DNA of 64,000 bases from Billgrantia gudaonensis (GCF_900100195.1 NZ_FNES01000001.1:383144-447143), one strand, 5' to 3'. Counted from the first letter of the stretch, positions 45,634 through 54,497 are shown. Translations and numbers: made by a program. The notes: generated by a model from the sequence alone, not told the origin.

Positions 45634-46605
45634 TCAATTCTGCTCGAGGAGGCGCTTGTAGAGCTCGAGATTCTCCTCCAGCTTCTGGCCGTAGGCGTCA
45701 CTGCCCAGCCAGCCTTCACGGTAGTGGAGGTTTACTCGCTCTTCGTACTCCTGATAGGCGTCGGAGTCATAGACCTCTTTGAAGGCAGACTCGAGTTTGG
45801 CCACGATCTCGTCGGGCGTTTCGGCATTGACGAACACGCCGCGTTCGTTGCCGTCGGTCAGGTTCCAACCGTTCTCCACGGTGGTGGGAATGTCCGGGAA
45901 GTTACCCAGGCGCTCCTCGGCGAACACCAGGATCGGCATCATGTCGCCCGACTCCATGTAGCTGAGAATCGAGCTGATCTCGCCGAACATACCGTCGATG
46001 TTACCCCCCATCACGTTGGCCGAGACACTGCCTTCTTCATCGTAGGGAATGAAGTTGATGTCGAGTCCAGAGGCATCGCGGAAGGACAGGAAGGCCATGC
46101 GATCCGGGCTGGCCGCGTGGGTGCCGCCAATGATGACCTCGCCGGGGTTCTCCTCGGCGTGAGCCATGAAGGACTCGAAATCAGGATATTTGTCGGGATC
46201 GACAATCAGCGTCATGACGTCCGACTGCATCCGGGCCACTGGCGTCAGTTCGTCGAGACCGGTCGGATTCTGGCCTGCCGCGAGGGAGGTCACCAGGGTC
46301 GAGGAGGCGAAGTCGAGCGTGTGGCCATCCGGCTCGCTGTTGGCAGTACGCTGGTGGGCCAGAGCGCCGGAGGCCGATGGCAGGTTGATCACGGTGGACT
46401 GGACGCCCAGCACTTCTTCCAGCATCGGCTTCACGGTACGCGTGAAGTTGTCGGTTCCTCCGCCTGCACCGGCAGCCACCAGGAACTGCAGGGGCTTGGA
46501 GGGGAAGTCGGCCGCAGCATCGCTGCTGGCAATCGCGGCGGTGGTGCTACCCATCAAGGTCAGGCCGAGAGAGCTGGCGGCGACGAGAAAATGCTTCTTG
46601 AACAT
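45634..46605 (-). CDS. tctC: Tripartite tricarboxylate transporter binding protein (TctC)
   Basis: A 323-residue periplasmic protein with a signal peptide (HFLVAASSLGLTLMGSTTA). FPSKPLQFLVAAGAGGGTDN and TVKPMLEEVLGVQSTVINLP belong to the TctC/Bug family, and PDIPTTVENGWNLTDGNERG to its second domain. It binds the solute for TctAB. The ligand is presumably a four- or five-carbon acid sugar, by operon context. The ATG at 46605 has an AGGAGCATG-type site. Confidence 0.92.
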   Translation of the reverse strand: MFKKHFLVAASSLGLTLMGSTTAAIASSDAAADFPSKPLQFLVAAGAGGGTDNFTRTVKPMLEEVLGVQSTVINLPSASGALAHQRTANSEPDGHTLDFASSTLVTSLAAGQNPTGLDELTPVARMQSDVMTLIVDPDKYPDFESFMAHAEENPGEVIIGGTHAASPDRMAFLSFRDASGLDINFIPYDEEGSVSANVMGGNIDGMFGEISSILSYMESGDMMPILVFAEERLGNFPDIPTTVENGWNLTDGNERGVFVNAETPDEIVAKLESAFKEVYDSDAYQEYEERVNLHYREGWLGSDAYGQKLEENLELYKRLLEQN

Positions 46606-46664
46606 GACATGCTCCTGTGATGGTTGTTATGACGGTGTTCATGGATGGGTGAATGAGCTTCCGG

Positions 46665-48098
46665 TCAGGAAGTTGGCGTGGCGGAGGACTCCTTCTGTTG
46701 CGTGAATGACGGCCTGTCAGGGAAGAACAGCGTGTCCTGAGCCTGGCGCAGTCGATGCAGATGCGAGTCGGACAGGGTGATATCCGCCAGGGTGATCGGC
46801 TGGCCGGCGGTTACGTGACGGACGATTTTGGCGTCCGGGAGGAGGTAAAAGGGCACCGGGGACGCGCTCGACAACGGAGCCGCGGGGTGGACTTCCGGTC
46901 GTAGTCCTTCGATGTGGCGATGATGCCCCTTCATCTCGAGACGCTGGCCGGGCTTGAAGGCCTGCGTGGTACGGGCAATCAGGTCGACATGCGGCTCGGT
47001 GGCGGGACCGCCTCCGGAAGGCAAGCCTTTATGCACCGCATCCAGTAGCGAGATTGGGGCTTCCAGACCCAGCAGGTGGCGAGGGAGGTATACCATCGCG
47101 GCTTTGCCGCTACGGCTCAGCACATGCCCTTTGCCGTGCAGCAGTTCCCAGGCCTCGGGGTCTTCGCAGCGGACGATGACGAATACCCCTCCCGCGAAGC
47201 TGACTTCATCGGGCCGACGCAGACAATTGAAGACTTCCAGTCGTCCGGTGCCCTGAAGGACCCCCCCGAACTCCTGCAGATCGAGCAGGCTCGGAACCTC
47301 ATGGGTCCGCAAGACCATGGCATGAAACTCGGCAGTGTCGGGCACCAGGCCGGTGGCGTTGGCCACGTTGGTCATCTCGCAGAGATCCGGGACGGATATC
47401 TGGGGGATGGCTGACAGCACCTCACTGCGGGCCTGGACAGTGTCGCGCTCTTTCTCCTGGGGCAGTGTCCACAGGGGGGCCAGTGCCTGGGCCGAGTAAC
47501 GGCTGCCGTTGCACCAGACGGCACCGTCGGCCTCGTCCCAGATGAAGTCATATTCGCTGCTTTTACCAGCAGCCACGATCTCGAAGCCCAGAGTCTGCGC
47601 CCAGGTCACCAGTCCGATCAGCAGGCTGGGCTGGTCGCCGTCGAGCGGGGTAAACAGCCGATCATGCTGCTCGGCCAGTCGCGTCAGGTAGGGGCCAACG
47701 ACTGACTCGGTCTCCTTGGTCGCGATGCCGACGTGTTTGCCGGCGAGAATCGCGGTTTCGGCATGATGGGCGCCAACGCTTGGTATACCAGTTGATTCGA
47801 CCAGAATGTCGAACGGGAGCTCCTTGACGGTTTCCAGGCTATCCGCAGCGAGGTAGTGGCCCGAATTCCAGGCTTTCTGGGCATCGTTAGTAGAATGGCA
47901 TACCGTAATTTGTTCATTGGGTACGCCCGACAAGCGTAGCGCTTCAGCCGCCGTCTCGGGGTTCACGTCGATTGCGATGCGTGCGGACAGGGCGCGCATT
48001 TGGCGAGCCTGGCGCAGAATGCCGCGTCCGAAATCGCCGGCACCTGCCACGCAGGTTTCGACAATTCTTTCAGAATCAAAGTATTGCAAATAGTTCAT
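46665..48098 (-). CDS. NAD(P)-dependent oxidoreductase with C-terminal SAF domain
   Basis: A 477-residue protein. The N-terminus has a Rossmann fold (CVAGAGDFGRGILRQARQMR) and a homoserine dehydrogenase-like arrangement (ILVESTGIPSVGAHHAETAI). Residues from about 400 on form an SAF-like domain (PFYLLPDAKIVRHVTAGQPI). Proteins of this type occur in acid-sugar gene clusters; the exact reaction is not known to me. An alternative GTG start at 48134 follows a GAGGA element and would add 12 residues. It is the first gene of the operon and is divergent from the GntR gene. Two of the proposed operator copies fall inside it. Confidence 0.75.
   Translation of the reverse strand: MNYLQYFDSERIVETCVAGAGDFGRGILRQARQMRALSARIAIDVNPETAAEALRLSGVPNEQITVCHSTNDAQKAWNSGHYLAADSLETVKELPFDILVESTGIPSVGAHHAETAILAGKHVGIATKETESVVGPYLTRLAEQHDRLFTPLDGDQPSLLIGLVTWAQTLGFEIVAAGKSSEYDFIWDEADGAVWCNGSRYSAQALAPLWTLPQEKERDTVQARSEVLSAIPQISVPDLCEMTNVANATGLVPDTAEFHAMVLRTHEVPSLLDLQEFGGVLQGTGRLEVFNCLRRPDEVSFAGGVFVIVRCEDPEAWELLHGKGHVLSRSGKAAMVYLPRHLLGLEAPISLLDAVHKGLPSGGGPATEPHVDLIARTTQAFKPGQRLEMKGHHRHIEGLRPEVHPAAPLSSASPVPFYLLPDAKIVRHVTAGQPITLADITLSDSHLHRLRQAQDTLFFPDRPSFTQQKESSATPTS
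47781..47790. promoter_or_regulatory. Intragenic copy of the GntR/FCD-type operator
   Basis: TGGTATACCA is a perfect 10-base palindrome of the type bound by GntR/FCD regulators. It lies inside the first third of the oxidoreductase gene. A related copy, TGGCATACCG, is at 47896-47905. Confidence 0.45.
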
Positions 48099-48195
48099 GT
48101 GCGCAAACTGTCCCCGGTATGAGTCGGGCGTCACTCCTGGCAGTCCTCAAGGATCATCCAGGTGGTGGGCCAGTGATCGTTAGGAAGCAATGTAG

Positions 48196-48205
48196 TGGTA
48201 TGCCA
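48196..48205. promoter_or_regulatory. Operator-like site in the divergent promoter region, copy 1
   Basis: TGGTATGCCA, followed by TT, lies between the oxidoreductase and GntR genes, about 100 bases upstream of the oxidoreductase start. The same 12-base string occurs again at 48332, which suggests a pair of sites for the adjacent regulator. Confidence 0.6.
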
Positions 48206-48331
48206 TTTTGAGGGTCAATGTCATGGGATTGAGACTTTGGTCGCATCGTGATGATGGATGGATTCAAGTATCTGTAAAATAGATGTTTTCTAGCTGAGTC
48301 CGGAGAGGCTGGCCATTTGAAAGGGCGTTAT

Positions 48332-48341
48332 TGGTATGCCA
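48332..48341. promoter_or_regulatory. Operator-like site in the divergent promoter region, copy 2
   Basis: A second identical TGGTATGCCATT string, 136 bases from the first and 29 bases before the GntR start codon, consistent with autoregulation. Confidence 0.6.
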
Positions 48342-48370
48342 TTCTTCCGCAATACGGAGGACTCAGTGCG

Positions 48371-49093
48371 ATGAATCAGATGCAAGTCGCGGAACAGACG
48401 AGTCGTGCAGGGCTTGTGGAGAAGGTCGCTAACTACCTGCGCGAGCACATCGTGATGGATCACTTTCAGCCAGGGCAGCGACTGCCCGAGCGCACCCTGG
48501 CCCAGGAGCTGCAGGTATCGCGCACCCCCATGCGCGAGGCCCTCAAGATCCTGGCTACCGAGGGGCTGGTGGTGATATCGCCGCACCGTGGTGCCGTGGT
48601 TGCCGATGTCAGCCCGGCAGACATTAAAGAGAAGGCCTACGTACTGAGCGTCCTGGAGCAAGGGGCGGCGGAACTGGCCTGCGTGAAGGCAACAGATGAC
48701 GACATCGCCGAGCTGCAAGCGTTGCACTATGAGATGAAAGCCGCTTTTCTGCGTCGCGATCGGCAGAATTACTTCAGGCTCAACCAGGAGATTCATAACC
48801 GGATCGTCTCGTTATCGGGCAATGCCTCGCTGGTCGAAATCCATGCCAACCTGAGCCGTCAGCTGTATCGGGTGCGTTATCTCTCCAACCAGAAGAACGA
48901 CAAGTGGTCCGTTGCCATGGCGGAGCATGAGGCCATCATGGCCGCACTGGAAGCGCGTGATGCCGAGCGTATCGGCCAGGAGCTGCGCAACCACCTGGGC
49001 AAGACCTGGATCAAGTACGCCAGTGATGATGCAACAGCTCCTGAGAAAGGCGGTGATAGTGGTAAGGAATTGGTCGAGGGTGAGTCGCCTTGA
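48371..49093 (+). CDS. GntR family regulator with FCD domain
   Basis: A 240-residue regulator. The N-terminal winged helix is seen as LPERTLAQELQVSRTPMREA with LKILATEGLVVISPHRGAVV. The FCD ligand domain follows, with metal-site histidines expected in NQEIHNRIVSLSGN and MAEHEAIMAALEARDAERIG. It starts at 48371 after a GGAGGA element. It faces the acid-sugar operon and is the likely repressor of it, acting at the repeated TGGTATGCCA sites. Confidence 0.92.
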   Translation: MNQMQVAEQTSRAGLVEKVANYLREHIVMDHFQPGQRLPERTLAQELQVSRTPMREALKILATEGLVVISPHRGAVVADVSPADIKEKAYVLSVLEQGAAELACVKATDDDIAELQALHYEMKAAFLRRDRQNYFRLNQEIHNRIVSLSGNASLVEIHANLSRQLYRVRYLSNQKNDKWSVAMAEHEAIMAALEARDAERIGQELRNHLGKTWIKYASDDATAPEKGGDSGKELVEGESP

Positions 49094-49117
49094 CGTCCTG
49101 AACCCATGCCTCCGCAA

Positions 49118-49145
49118 AAAGGGCCTGCAATCTCGCAGGCCCTTT
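49118..49145. terminator. Rho-independent terminator, bidirectional
   Basis: A perfect 11-base-pair stem (AAAGGGCCTGC with GCAGGCCCTTT, arms 49118-49128 and 49135-49145) around a six-base loop, flanked by A-rich and T-rich ends. It lies between the convergent GntR gene and the small unknown gene and can serve both. Confidence 0.85.
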
Positions 49146-49168
49146 GCTTGACGGTGTGAGCGTGACGT

Positions 49169-49507
49169 TCAGGCGGCTCCAGAATCCTCCTGAAAGTGTT
49201 CTCTGGCATGGTGATACAGCACGCCGCTATAGCCGTTGCGCTGCATGAGCTTGAGAATCTTGGCGGGGTCGCGGTCATCGAGTGCCTTGTGCAGTTTTTC
49301 CCGCTGCTCGGTGTCGAGCGCTTCGTACCAGTGGTAGGGCTCGCCCTTGGCGTCGCCTTCCTCGGCCTTGCGCAGCAGGTCGATCTCGATGCGTCCACCA
49401 TGCCGGTACAGGATGTCATAGCCCTCCTGCAGGTGGTCCAACGGCACGTCGCTCGGTTTTTCCAAGCCTTCCAGCACGTTGTAGTAGTAATAGCTCAGCG
49501 GTTGCAT
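49169..49507 (-). CDS. Conserved hypothetical protein
   Basis: A 112-residue soluble, charged protein that I do not recognise. It begins MQPLSYYYYNVLEGLEKPSD, and the rest is predicted helical, with KLHKALDDRDPAKILKLMQR and NGYSGVLYHHAREHF near the end. A GGAGGAG element five bases before the ATG shows it is a real gene. It shares a terminator with the GntR gene and is divergent from the CDGSH fusion gene. No function is proposed. Confidence 0.8.
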   Translation of the reverse strand: MQPLSYYYYNVLEGLEKPSDVPLDHLQEGYDILYRHGGRIEIDLLRKAEEGDAKGEPYHWYEALDTEQREKLHKALDDRDPAKILKLMQRNGYSGVLYHHAREHFQEDSGAA

Positions 49508-49772
49508 AGGGCTCCTCCAGCGGTATGCCGTGGCTCATCGATTCCTGCTTGCATTGCTCGGTTCCATCTTGCCTGAGACATGGCGACCCGCTCAATTGCT
49601 GCGGTGAGTCGCACGCTTCGATGCGCTCGCCTGGGGCTCGGTGGGTCGTCGCGGAACGGCAGGGGAGAGGGATCCAGCGTTGACGGCTATCGCCGTAATA
49701 GTTGGAAGCGAGTGAGCTCCTATCCCAGACTGACGGAACCGCTTTCGTTTTCTCGGACCAGGAGCCAGCCAT

Positions 49773-51323
49773 ATGAGCCAGCCGGTCATCGCCGACAACA
49801 AGCCCAGGAAGGTCACGCTGAAGCGAGGCAAGGAGTATGCATTTTGCGTGTGCGGCCGTTCGAACGACCAACCCTTCTGCGACGGCTCCCATCAGGGGAC
49901 GGGGTTCGCCCCCAAGACGTTCGTGGCCGAGGAGGATGGCGACGCCTTTCTCTGCCAGTGCAAGCAGACTGGCGACGCCCCTTTCTGCGACGGCACGCAC
50001 AAGCAGTTCGGCAAGGAGCTGGTGGGCCAGGAGGCGCCCGAGCCGGAAGCCGACGAAGGCGAGAACCAGGCACCCAAGGCCAGGAACAGCGAGGAAGAGC
50101 CCACGGTGGAATTCATCCACCAACTGGCCCGGGAAGGCCTGGAGGGAGTGGGACGCCACGGCCCCATCGCTGCCATGGGGGTGCCGCGCCACACCCTGCC
50201 GGAGTGGGATGACCTTCAACTGATGGTGGCCCAACTGGCTACCCAGCCGCTGCTCGACGATGCCGAGGTGGCCACCCAACTGGTTGTCGGTCCCGAGGCC
50301 AAGAGACCGCTGACGCTCGACATGCCGCTGCTGGTTTCCGACATGAGCTTCGGCGCGCTCTCCGAAGAGGCCAAGATCGCCCTGGCTCGTGGTGCCGAGA
50401 AGGCCGGTACCGGCATCTGCTCGGGCGAGGGCGGCATGCTGCCGGAAGAACAGCAGGAGAACTCCCGTTACTTCTACGAGCTGGCCAGCGCCAAGTTCGG
50501 CTACGAGGAAACGCTGCTCGAGAAGGTGCAGGCCTTCCACTTCAAGGGCGGCCAGGGTGCCAAGACCGGCACCGGCGGCTTTCTGCCGGGTAGCAAGAAC
50601 GTCGGCAAGATCGCCCAGGTGCGCGGCCTGACCGAGGGCCAGCCGGCTCAATCGCCGGCCACCTTCGAGGACCTGCATAGTGTGGCGGACTTTCGCCGCT
50701 TCGCCGATCGCGTTCGCGAGGTCAGCGGCGGCATCCCGGTGGGCTTCAAACTCAGTGCCAACCACATCGAACGCGACATTCAGTTCGCCCTGGATGCCGG
50801 CGCCGACTATCTGATCCTGGATGGTCGCGGCGGCGCCACCGGGGCGGCCCCGACGATGTTCCGCGACCACATCAGCGTGCCCACCATTCCGGCGCTGGCG
50901 CGTGCTCGGCGCTACCTGGATGCCCAGGGCGCCAGCGGGCGCGTCACCCTGATCGTCACCGGTGGATTGCGGTTGCCCATCGACTTCGTCAAGGCGCTGG
51001 CGCTCGGGGCCGATGGCGTGGCCATCGCCAACAGTGCCATGCAGTCCATCGGCTGCGTGGCGGCCCGCATCTGCAACACCAACAATTGCCCCGCGGGCAT
51101 CGCCACTCAGCGGCAGGACCTGCGCCAGCGCCTGGATGTCGACAAGTCGGCCAGGCAGCTCGATACTTTCCTGCGCGCCTCGGTCGGGCTCATGCAGATG
51201 ATGGCCCGCGCCTGCGGCCACGACAGCCTGGCCAAGCTCAATGCCGACGACCTGGCCACCTGGAACCGCGACATGGCTCTGCTCAGCGGGGTGCGTTACG
51301 CTGGAGCGATGCCGTTGGAGTGA
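49773..51323 (+). CDS. Double CDGSH iron-sulfur domain fused to glutamate synthase-type FMN domain
   Basis: A 516-residue protein. Two CDGSH motifs with the Cys-Cys-Cys-His pattern for 2Fe-2S clusters lie at residues 25-40 (CVCGRSNDQPFCDGSH) and 61-76 (CQCKQTGDAPFCDGTH). An acidic linker leads to a GltB-like barrel (about 130-516), with LLVSDMSFGALSEEAKIALA and YLILDGRGGATGAAPTMF. Its cysteines CVAARICNTNNC have the C-x5-C-x4-C spacing of the 3Fe-4S site in GltB. It lacks the glutaminase domain. It may therefore move electrons from the CDGSH clusters to FMN; the substrate is unknown. The ATG at 49773 follows an AGGAG element. Confidence 0.92.
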   Translation: MSQPVIADNKPRKVTLKRGKEYAFCVCGRSNDQPFCDGSHQGTGFAPKTFVAEEDGDAFLCQCKQTGDAPFCDGTHKQFGKELVGQEAPEPEADEGENQAPKARNSEEEPTVEFIHQLAREGLEGVGRHGPIAAMGVPRHTLPEWDDLQLMVAQLATQPLLDDAEVATQLVVGPEAKRPLTLDMPLLVSDMSFGALSEEAKIALARGAEKAGTGICSGEGGMLPEEQQENSRYFYELASAKFGYEETLLEKVQAFHFKGGQGAKTGTGGFLPGSKNVGKIAQVRGLTEGQPAQSPATFEDLHSVADFRRFADRVREVSGGIPVGFKLSANHIERDIQFALDAGADYLILDGRGGATGAAPTMFRDHISVPTIPALARARRYLDAQGASGRVTLIVTGGLRLPIDFVKALALGADGVAIANSAMQSIGCVAARICNTNNCPAGIATQRQDLRQRLDVDKSARQLDTFLRASVGLMQMMARACGHDSLAKLNADDLATWNRDMALLSGVRYAGAMPLE

Positions 51324-51417
51324 CCGGCGGCGTGCCGTGAGTGACGGCAACTTGGCTAGCGTTGCCGGTCCTCATCGAGCCGATGTCGATAGTGGCGTGC
51401 CTGACAGGAAAGTGCCG

Positions 51418-52251
51418 ATGAACGATGCCAGCTTACCTCGCTTCTGGCGCGATCCCCGCCTGCCCCATCTGGAGCTGCGCCTGGTCGAGGACGGCCGCAA
51501 GGTGTGCTATGCGCCCCACAGTCATGTGCAGTGGTCGCTGGGCGCCGTGACGGCCGGAGAAAGCACCTTCCACTACCGGGAAGCACGCTATCGCATCCAC
51601 GCCGGCAGCCTGGTGCTGATGAACCCGGAGTGGGTACACGCCTGCAACCCCATCGACGACGAGCCCTGGGCCTACCGCATGCTCTATGTGGATGCCGACT
51701 GGCTGACTCGGCTGCGCCATGCGGCGAGGTTGATCGAAGCGCCGCACTGGCAGGACATTCCCACCGCGGTGGTCGCCGAGCCCGAGTGGTACGCCGGCTA
51801 TGTGGCGATGACCGACGCCCTGCTGGATCCGCAGCGCGACCTGCTGGACAAGCAGAGCGAGGCGGTCGAGTACCTCTCGGCGCTGATGCATCATCTGGCC
51901 GGTCAGCCGGCCTGGCCGCGGTCGCTGCCTCCGGCCATCCTCCGCGAGCTGGCCGCCTATCTCGACGAACACGCTGCGCAGGAGGTCTCTCTGGATGACC
52001 TGTGCCAGCGCTCCGGCTACAGCCCCGGCCACCTCATCCGCGCTTTCAAGCAGCACTTCGGCCTCACGCCCCATGCCTACCTGATCAATCGCCGCATTCA
52101 GTTGGGCCAGCGCGAGCTCAAGCGCGGCAGGCCCATCGCCGAAGCGGCGCTGAACGCCGGCTTCAGCGACCAGCCGCACTTCCAGCGCACCTTCAAGCGG
52201 CTGGTGGCTGCCACGCCGGACCAGTACCGCCGCCCGCTACCCGAGCAGTAG
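51418..52251 (+). CDS. AraC family transcriptional regulator
   Basis: A 277-residue regulator with an N-terminal cupin-like AraC ligand domain (PHSHVQWSLGAVTAGESTF, MNPEWVHACNPIDDEPWAYR) and two C-terminal helix-turn-helix units (LDDLCQRSGYSPGHLIRAFK, AALNAGFSDQPHFQRTFKRL). It starts at 51418 after AGGAAAG. Its 3' end overlaps the convergent LysE family gene by 15 bases, and an AraC-LysE pairing is common, so it may regulate that exporter. Confidence 0.92.
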   Translation: MNDASLPRFWRDPRLPHLELRLVEDGRKVCYAPHSHVQWSLGAVTAGESTFHYREARYRIHAGSLVLMNPEWVHACNPIDDEPWAYRMLYVDADWLTRLRHAARLIEAPHWQDIPTAVVAEPEWYAGYVAMTDALLDPQRDLLDKQSEAVEYLSALMHHLAGQPAWPRSLPPAILRELAAYLDEHAAQEVSLDDLCQRSGYSPGHLIRAFKQHFGLTPHAYLINRRIQLGQRELKRGRPIAEAALNAGFSDQPHFQRTFKRLVAATPDQYRRPLPEQ

Positions 52252-52827
52252 ATAGACGCAGCTGGCGGCGAGCAGCACCGCCAGGGTCCGGTTGATGGCA
52301 ACCAGGACACCGGGGCGCTGCACATGGCGGCGCAGGAAAGCACCGGCATAGACCCAGCTGCCCAACGACAGCCAGCAGATGGGCAGATAGAGGGCGGCGA
52401 ACAGCCACACCAACCCGACATCGCCACCGGCGTAGGCGCCGATACCCGATGCCGAGGCCAGCCACGCTTTGGGATTGAGCCACTGCATCAGCGCGCCGGT
52501 CATGAACCCCGGCGCTCGCTGGGTCTCGTTCTCCGGCAGGCGGCCATCGTCGCGGAACAGGCGCAAACTCAGGTAGAGCAGAAACGCCACTCCGGCCCAG
52601 CGCAGGGCGATTTCCAGGCCCGGCACCACGATCAGCAGCGAATAGAGTCCCAGGCCCACGGCAATGAACAGCGCGACGAAGCCCAGGGTGGCTCCGGTGA
52701 CGAAGATCAGCCCCCGTGCGATGGGGTAGCGGGTGCCGCTGCTCAGGCACACCAGGTTCACGGGGCCTGGTGAAATGGAGGCCGCAAGGGCAAAGGCCGA
52801 CATCGGTAGGATCATGGCAAGGCTCAT
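52237..52827 (-). CDS. LysE family exporter
   Basis: A 196-residue membrane protein with six hydrophobic segments. AASISPGPVNLVCLSSGTRY is the family signature, with RWAGVAFLLYLSLRLF and ALMQWLNPKAWLASASGIGA further on. The start at 52827 was preferred over 52833 because the GGAG element is well spaced for it. It is convergent with the AraC gene. Confidence 0.9.
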   Translation of the reverse strand: MSLAMILPMSAFALAASISPGPVNLVCLSSGTRYPIARGLIFVTGATLGFVALFIAVGLGLYSLLIVVPGLEIALRWAGVAFLLYLSLRLFRDDGRLPENETQRAPGFMTGALMQWLNPKAWLASASGIGAYAGGDVGLVWLFAALYLPICWLSLGSWVYAGAFLRRHVQRPGVLVAINRTLAVLLAASCVYLLLG

Positions 52828-52952
52828 CGTCATTCTCCGGTAAGGGCAAGCGGTGGCTCGAGTCTGGCCGGCGAAGCTGCGGCGGTATTGCACGAAATTG
52901 CCCTGAGCCATGACTAGACTGGGGGCAGACACGTGCAACAGGAGGAACGGCC

Positions 52953-53423
52953 ATGCAACTCGCAGGCTCCTGCCACTGCGGCGCAGTGCGCTTCCGCGTC
53001 GACTCTCCGCATCCTTATCCCTACCAGCGCTGCTACTGCTCAATCTGTCGCAAGACGGCCGGAGGCGGCGGTTACGCCATCAACCTGAGCGGCCGGGCCG
53101 AGACGCTCGAGGTCGAAGGCGCCGAACACAAGAGCATCTACCGGGCGGTGATCGATGGCGAAACCAGCTCCGGCGAGCGTCACTTCTGTCGGCACTGCGC
53201 ATCGGCGCTATGGGTGTTCGATCCCCACTGGCCCGAGCTGGTGCACCCCTTTGCCTCGGCCATCGACGGCGACTTGCCGATCCCGCCCGAACGGGTTCAC
53301 CTGCTGCTGGACAGCAAGGCCAACTGGGTGGACGTCGATGCCAGAGAACACGACAAGTGCTTCGACGGCTATCCGGAAGAGAGCATCGCCGACTGGCACC
53401 GGCGTTTGGGTCTGGAATGCTGA
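52953..53423 (+). CDS. GFA family protein
   Basis: A 156-residue zinc-binding protein of the GFA fold, with GSCHCGAVRFRV, RCYCSICRKTAGGGG and FCRHCASALWVF providing the cysteine ligands. AGGAGGA lies six bases before the ATG. It lies between the divergent LysE gene and the O-methyltransferase gene. The function is unknown, as for the GFA protein at 13427. Confidence 0.9.
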   Translation: MQLAGSCHCGAVRFRVDSPHPYPYQRCYCSICRKTAGGGGYAINLSGRAETLEVEGAEHKSIYRAVIDGETSSGERHFCRHCASALWVFDPHWPELVHPFASAIDGDLPIPPERVHLLLDSKANWVDVDAREHDKCFDGYPEESIADWHRRLGLEC

Positions 53424-53541
53424 CCGCTGACGAGAACGCGTGGCTTTGCAGAGGTGCACGGCTTGGCATAGTCTGAAACATCCAGGCTCCGGCAACGGGC
53501 CAGGGAAGGACACGGTCACGGAACACAGGGACGCAAGAACG

Positions 53542-54135
53542 ATGCAAGCCTCCGACTCGATTCTCGAAAACCTGCTGTCGGAACTCGAAGCACTGGGAAG
53601 CCGGAACGACGCCGTTCAAACGCAGAAAGACAAGCGATACCTGAACATCACGCGCGATACCGGTGAGTTCCTGGCGCTGCTGGTCAAGGCGGTCGGCGCC
53701 ACAACGGTTCTCGAAATCGGCACCTCCAATGGGTATTCCACGCTGTGGCTGGCCTCGGCCGTGCCGGACGAGGGCCAGGTCCATACCATCGAGCACCAGG
53801 AGGCCAAGGCCAGGGAAGCCCGCGACAACATCGAAAGGGCGGGCATGGCCTCTCGCGTGACGCAACTGGTAGGCGATGTCAGGCAAGCGCTGTCCGCCGT
53901 ACCCGAGACGGTCGATGTCATTTTCCTCGACGCGGACAGGTCCCTGTATCTTCCCCTGGCCGATAGGCTGTTCGCGCGGTTGAAAGCCGGTGGGCTGCTG
54001 GTCTGCGACAACGCCATCTCCCTCGAACGGGAAATCCGCGACTTCGTCGCCTGGATCGAAGCGAACGAAGCGCTCACCATGTCGCTGGTTCCCGTCGGCA
54101 AGGGGGAGCTGCTGGTGTACAAGGAGGCTGAGTAG
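53542..54135 (+). CDS. O-methyltransferase family protein
   Basis: A 197-residue SAM-dependent methyltransferase of the caffeoyl-CoA/catechol type. Motif I is TTVLEIGTSNGYSTLWLA, and VDVIFLDADRSLYLPLADRL and GGLLVCDNAIS carry the metal-binding Asp residues expected for this family. The ATG at 53542 was selected since the upstream frame extension looks non-coding. The substrate is unknown. Confidence 0.87.
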   Translation: MQASDSILENLLSELEALGSRNDAVQTQKDKRYLNITRDTGEFLALLVKAVGATTVLEIGTSNGYSTLWLASAVPDEGQVHTIEHQEAKAREARDNIERAGMASRVTQLVGDVRQALSAVPETVDVIFLDADRSLYLPLADRLFARLKAGGLLVCDNAISLEREIRDFVAWIEANEALTMSLVPVGKGELLVYKEAE

Positions 54136-54179
54136 CCGTCACCCATCTCCATCGGTCAACGCAATCCTGGGGCTCACCC

Positions 54180-54497
54180 ATGTCCGATATCGCCAATACC
54201 CCTGAACCGCCTTACTACGCCGTGATCTTCAGCAGCCATCGCACCGAAGGCGATCACGGCTACGGTGCCATGGCCGAGCGCATGGTGGCGCTGGCCGCCT
54301 CGCAGCCCGGCTTTCTCGGCATCGAGTCCGCCCGCGAGGGGCTGGGCATCACCGTCTCCTACTGGGAGAGTCTGGAAGCCATCAAGAACTGGAAGCGGCA
54401 CGCCGAGCACCGCGAGGCCCAGCGGTTGGGACACGAGCGCTGGTATGCCGATTTTCGGGTGCGCATCGCCAAGGTGGAGCGCGAGTACGGCATGTAG
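54180..54497 (+). CDS. Antibiotic biosynthesis monooxygenase family protein
   Basis: A 105-residue single-domain protein of the dimeric alpha-beta barrel (ABM) type: YYAVIFSSHRTEGDHGYGAM, SQPGFLGIESAREGLGITVS, and NWKRHAEHREAQRLGHERWY. Close relatives include haem-degrading enzymes and small quinol monooxygenases, but no cofactor site can be assigned from this sequence. It lies 109 bases before the OsmC-YcaO gene. Confidence 0.87.
   Translation: MSDIANTPEPPYYAVIFSSHRTEGDHGYGAMAERMVALAASQPGFLGIESAREGLGITVSYWESLEAIKNWKRHAEHREAQRLGHERWYADFRVRIAKVEREYGM

Noticed and set aside
49416..51350. A 644-codon minus-strand frame opposite the CDGSH fusion gene
   Set aside because: Antisense shadow; the + strand protein has clear cofactor motifs throughout.
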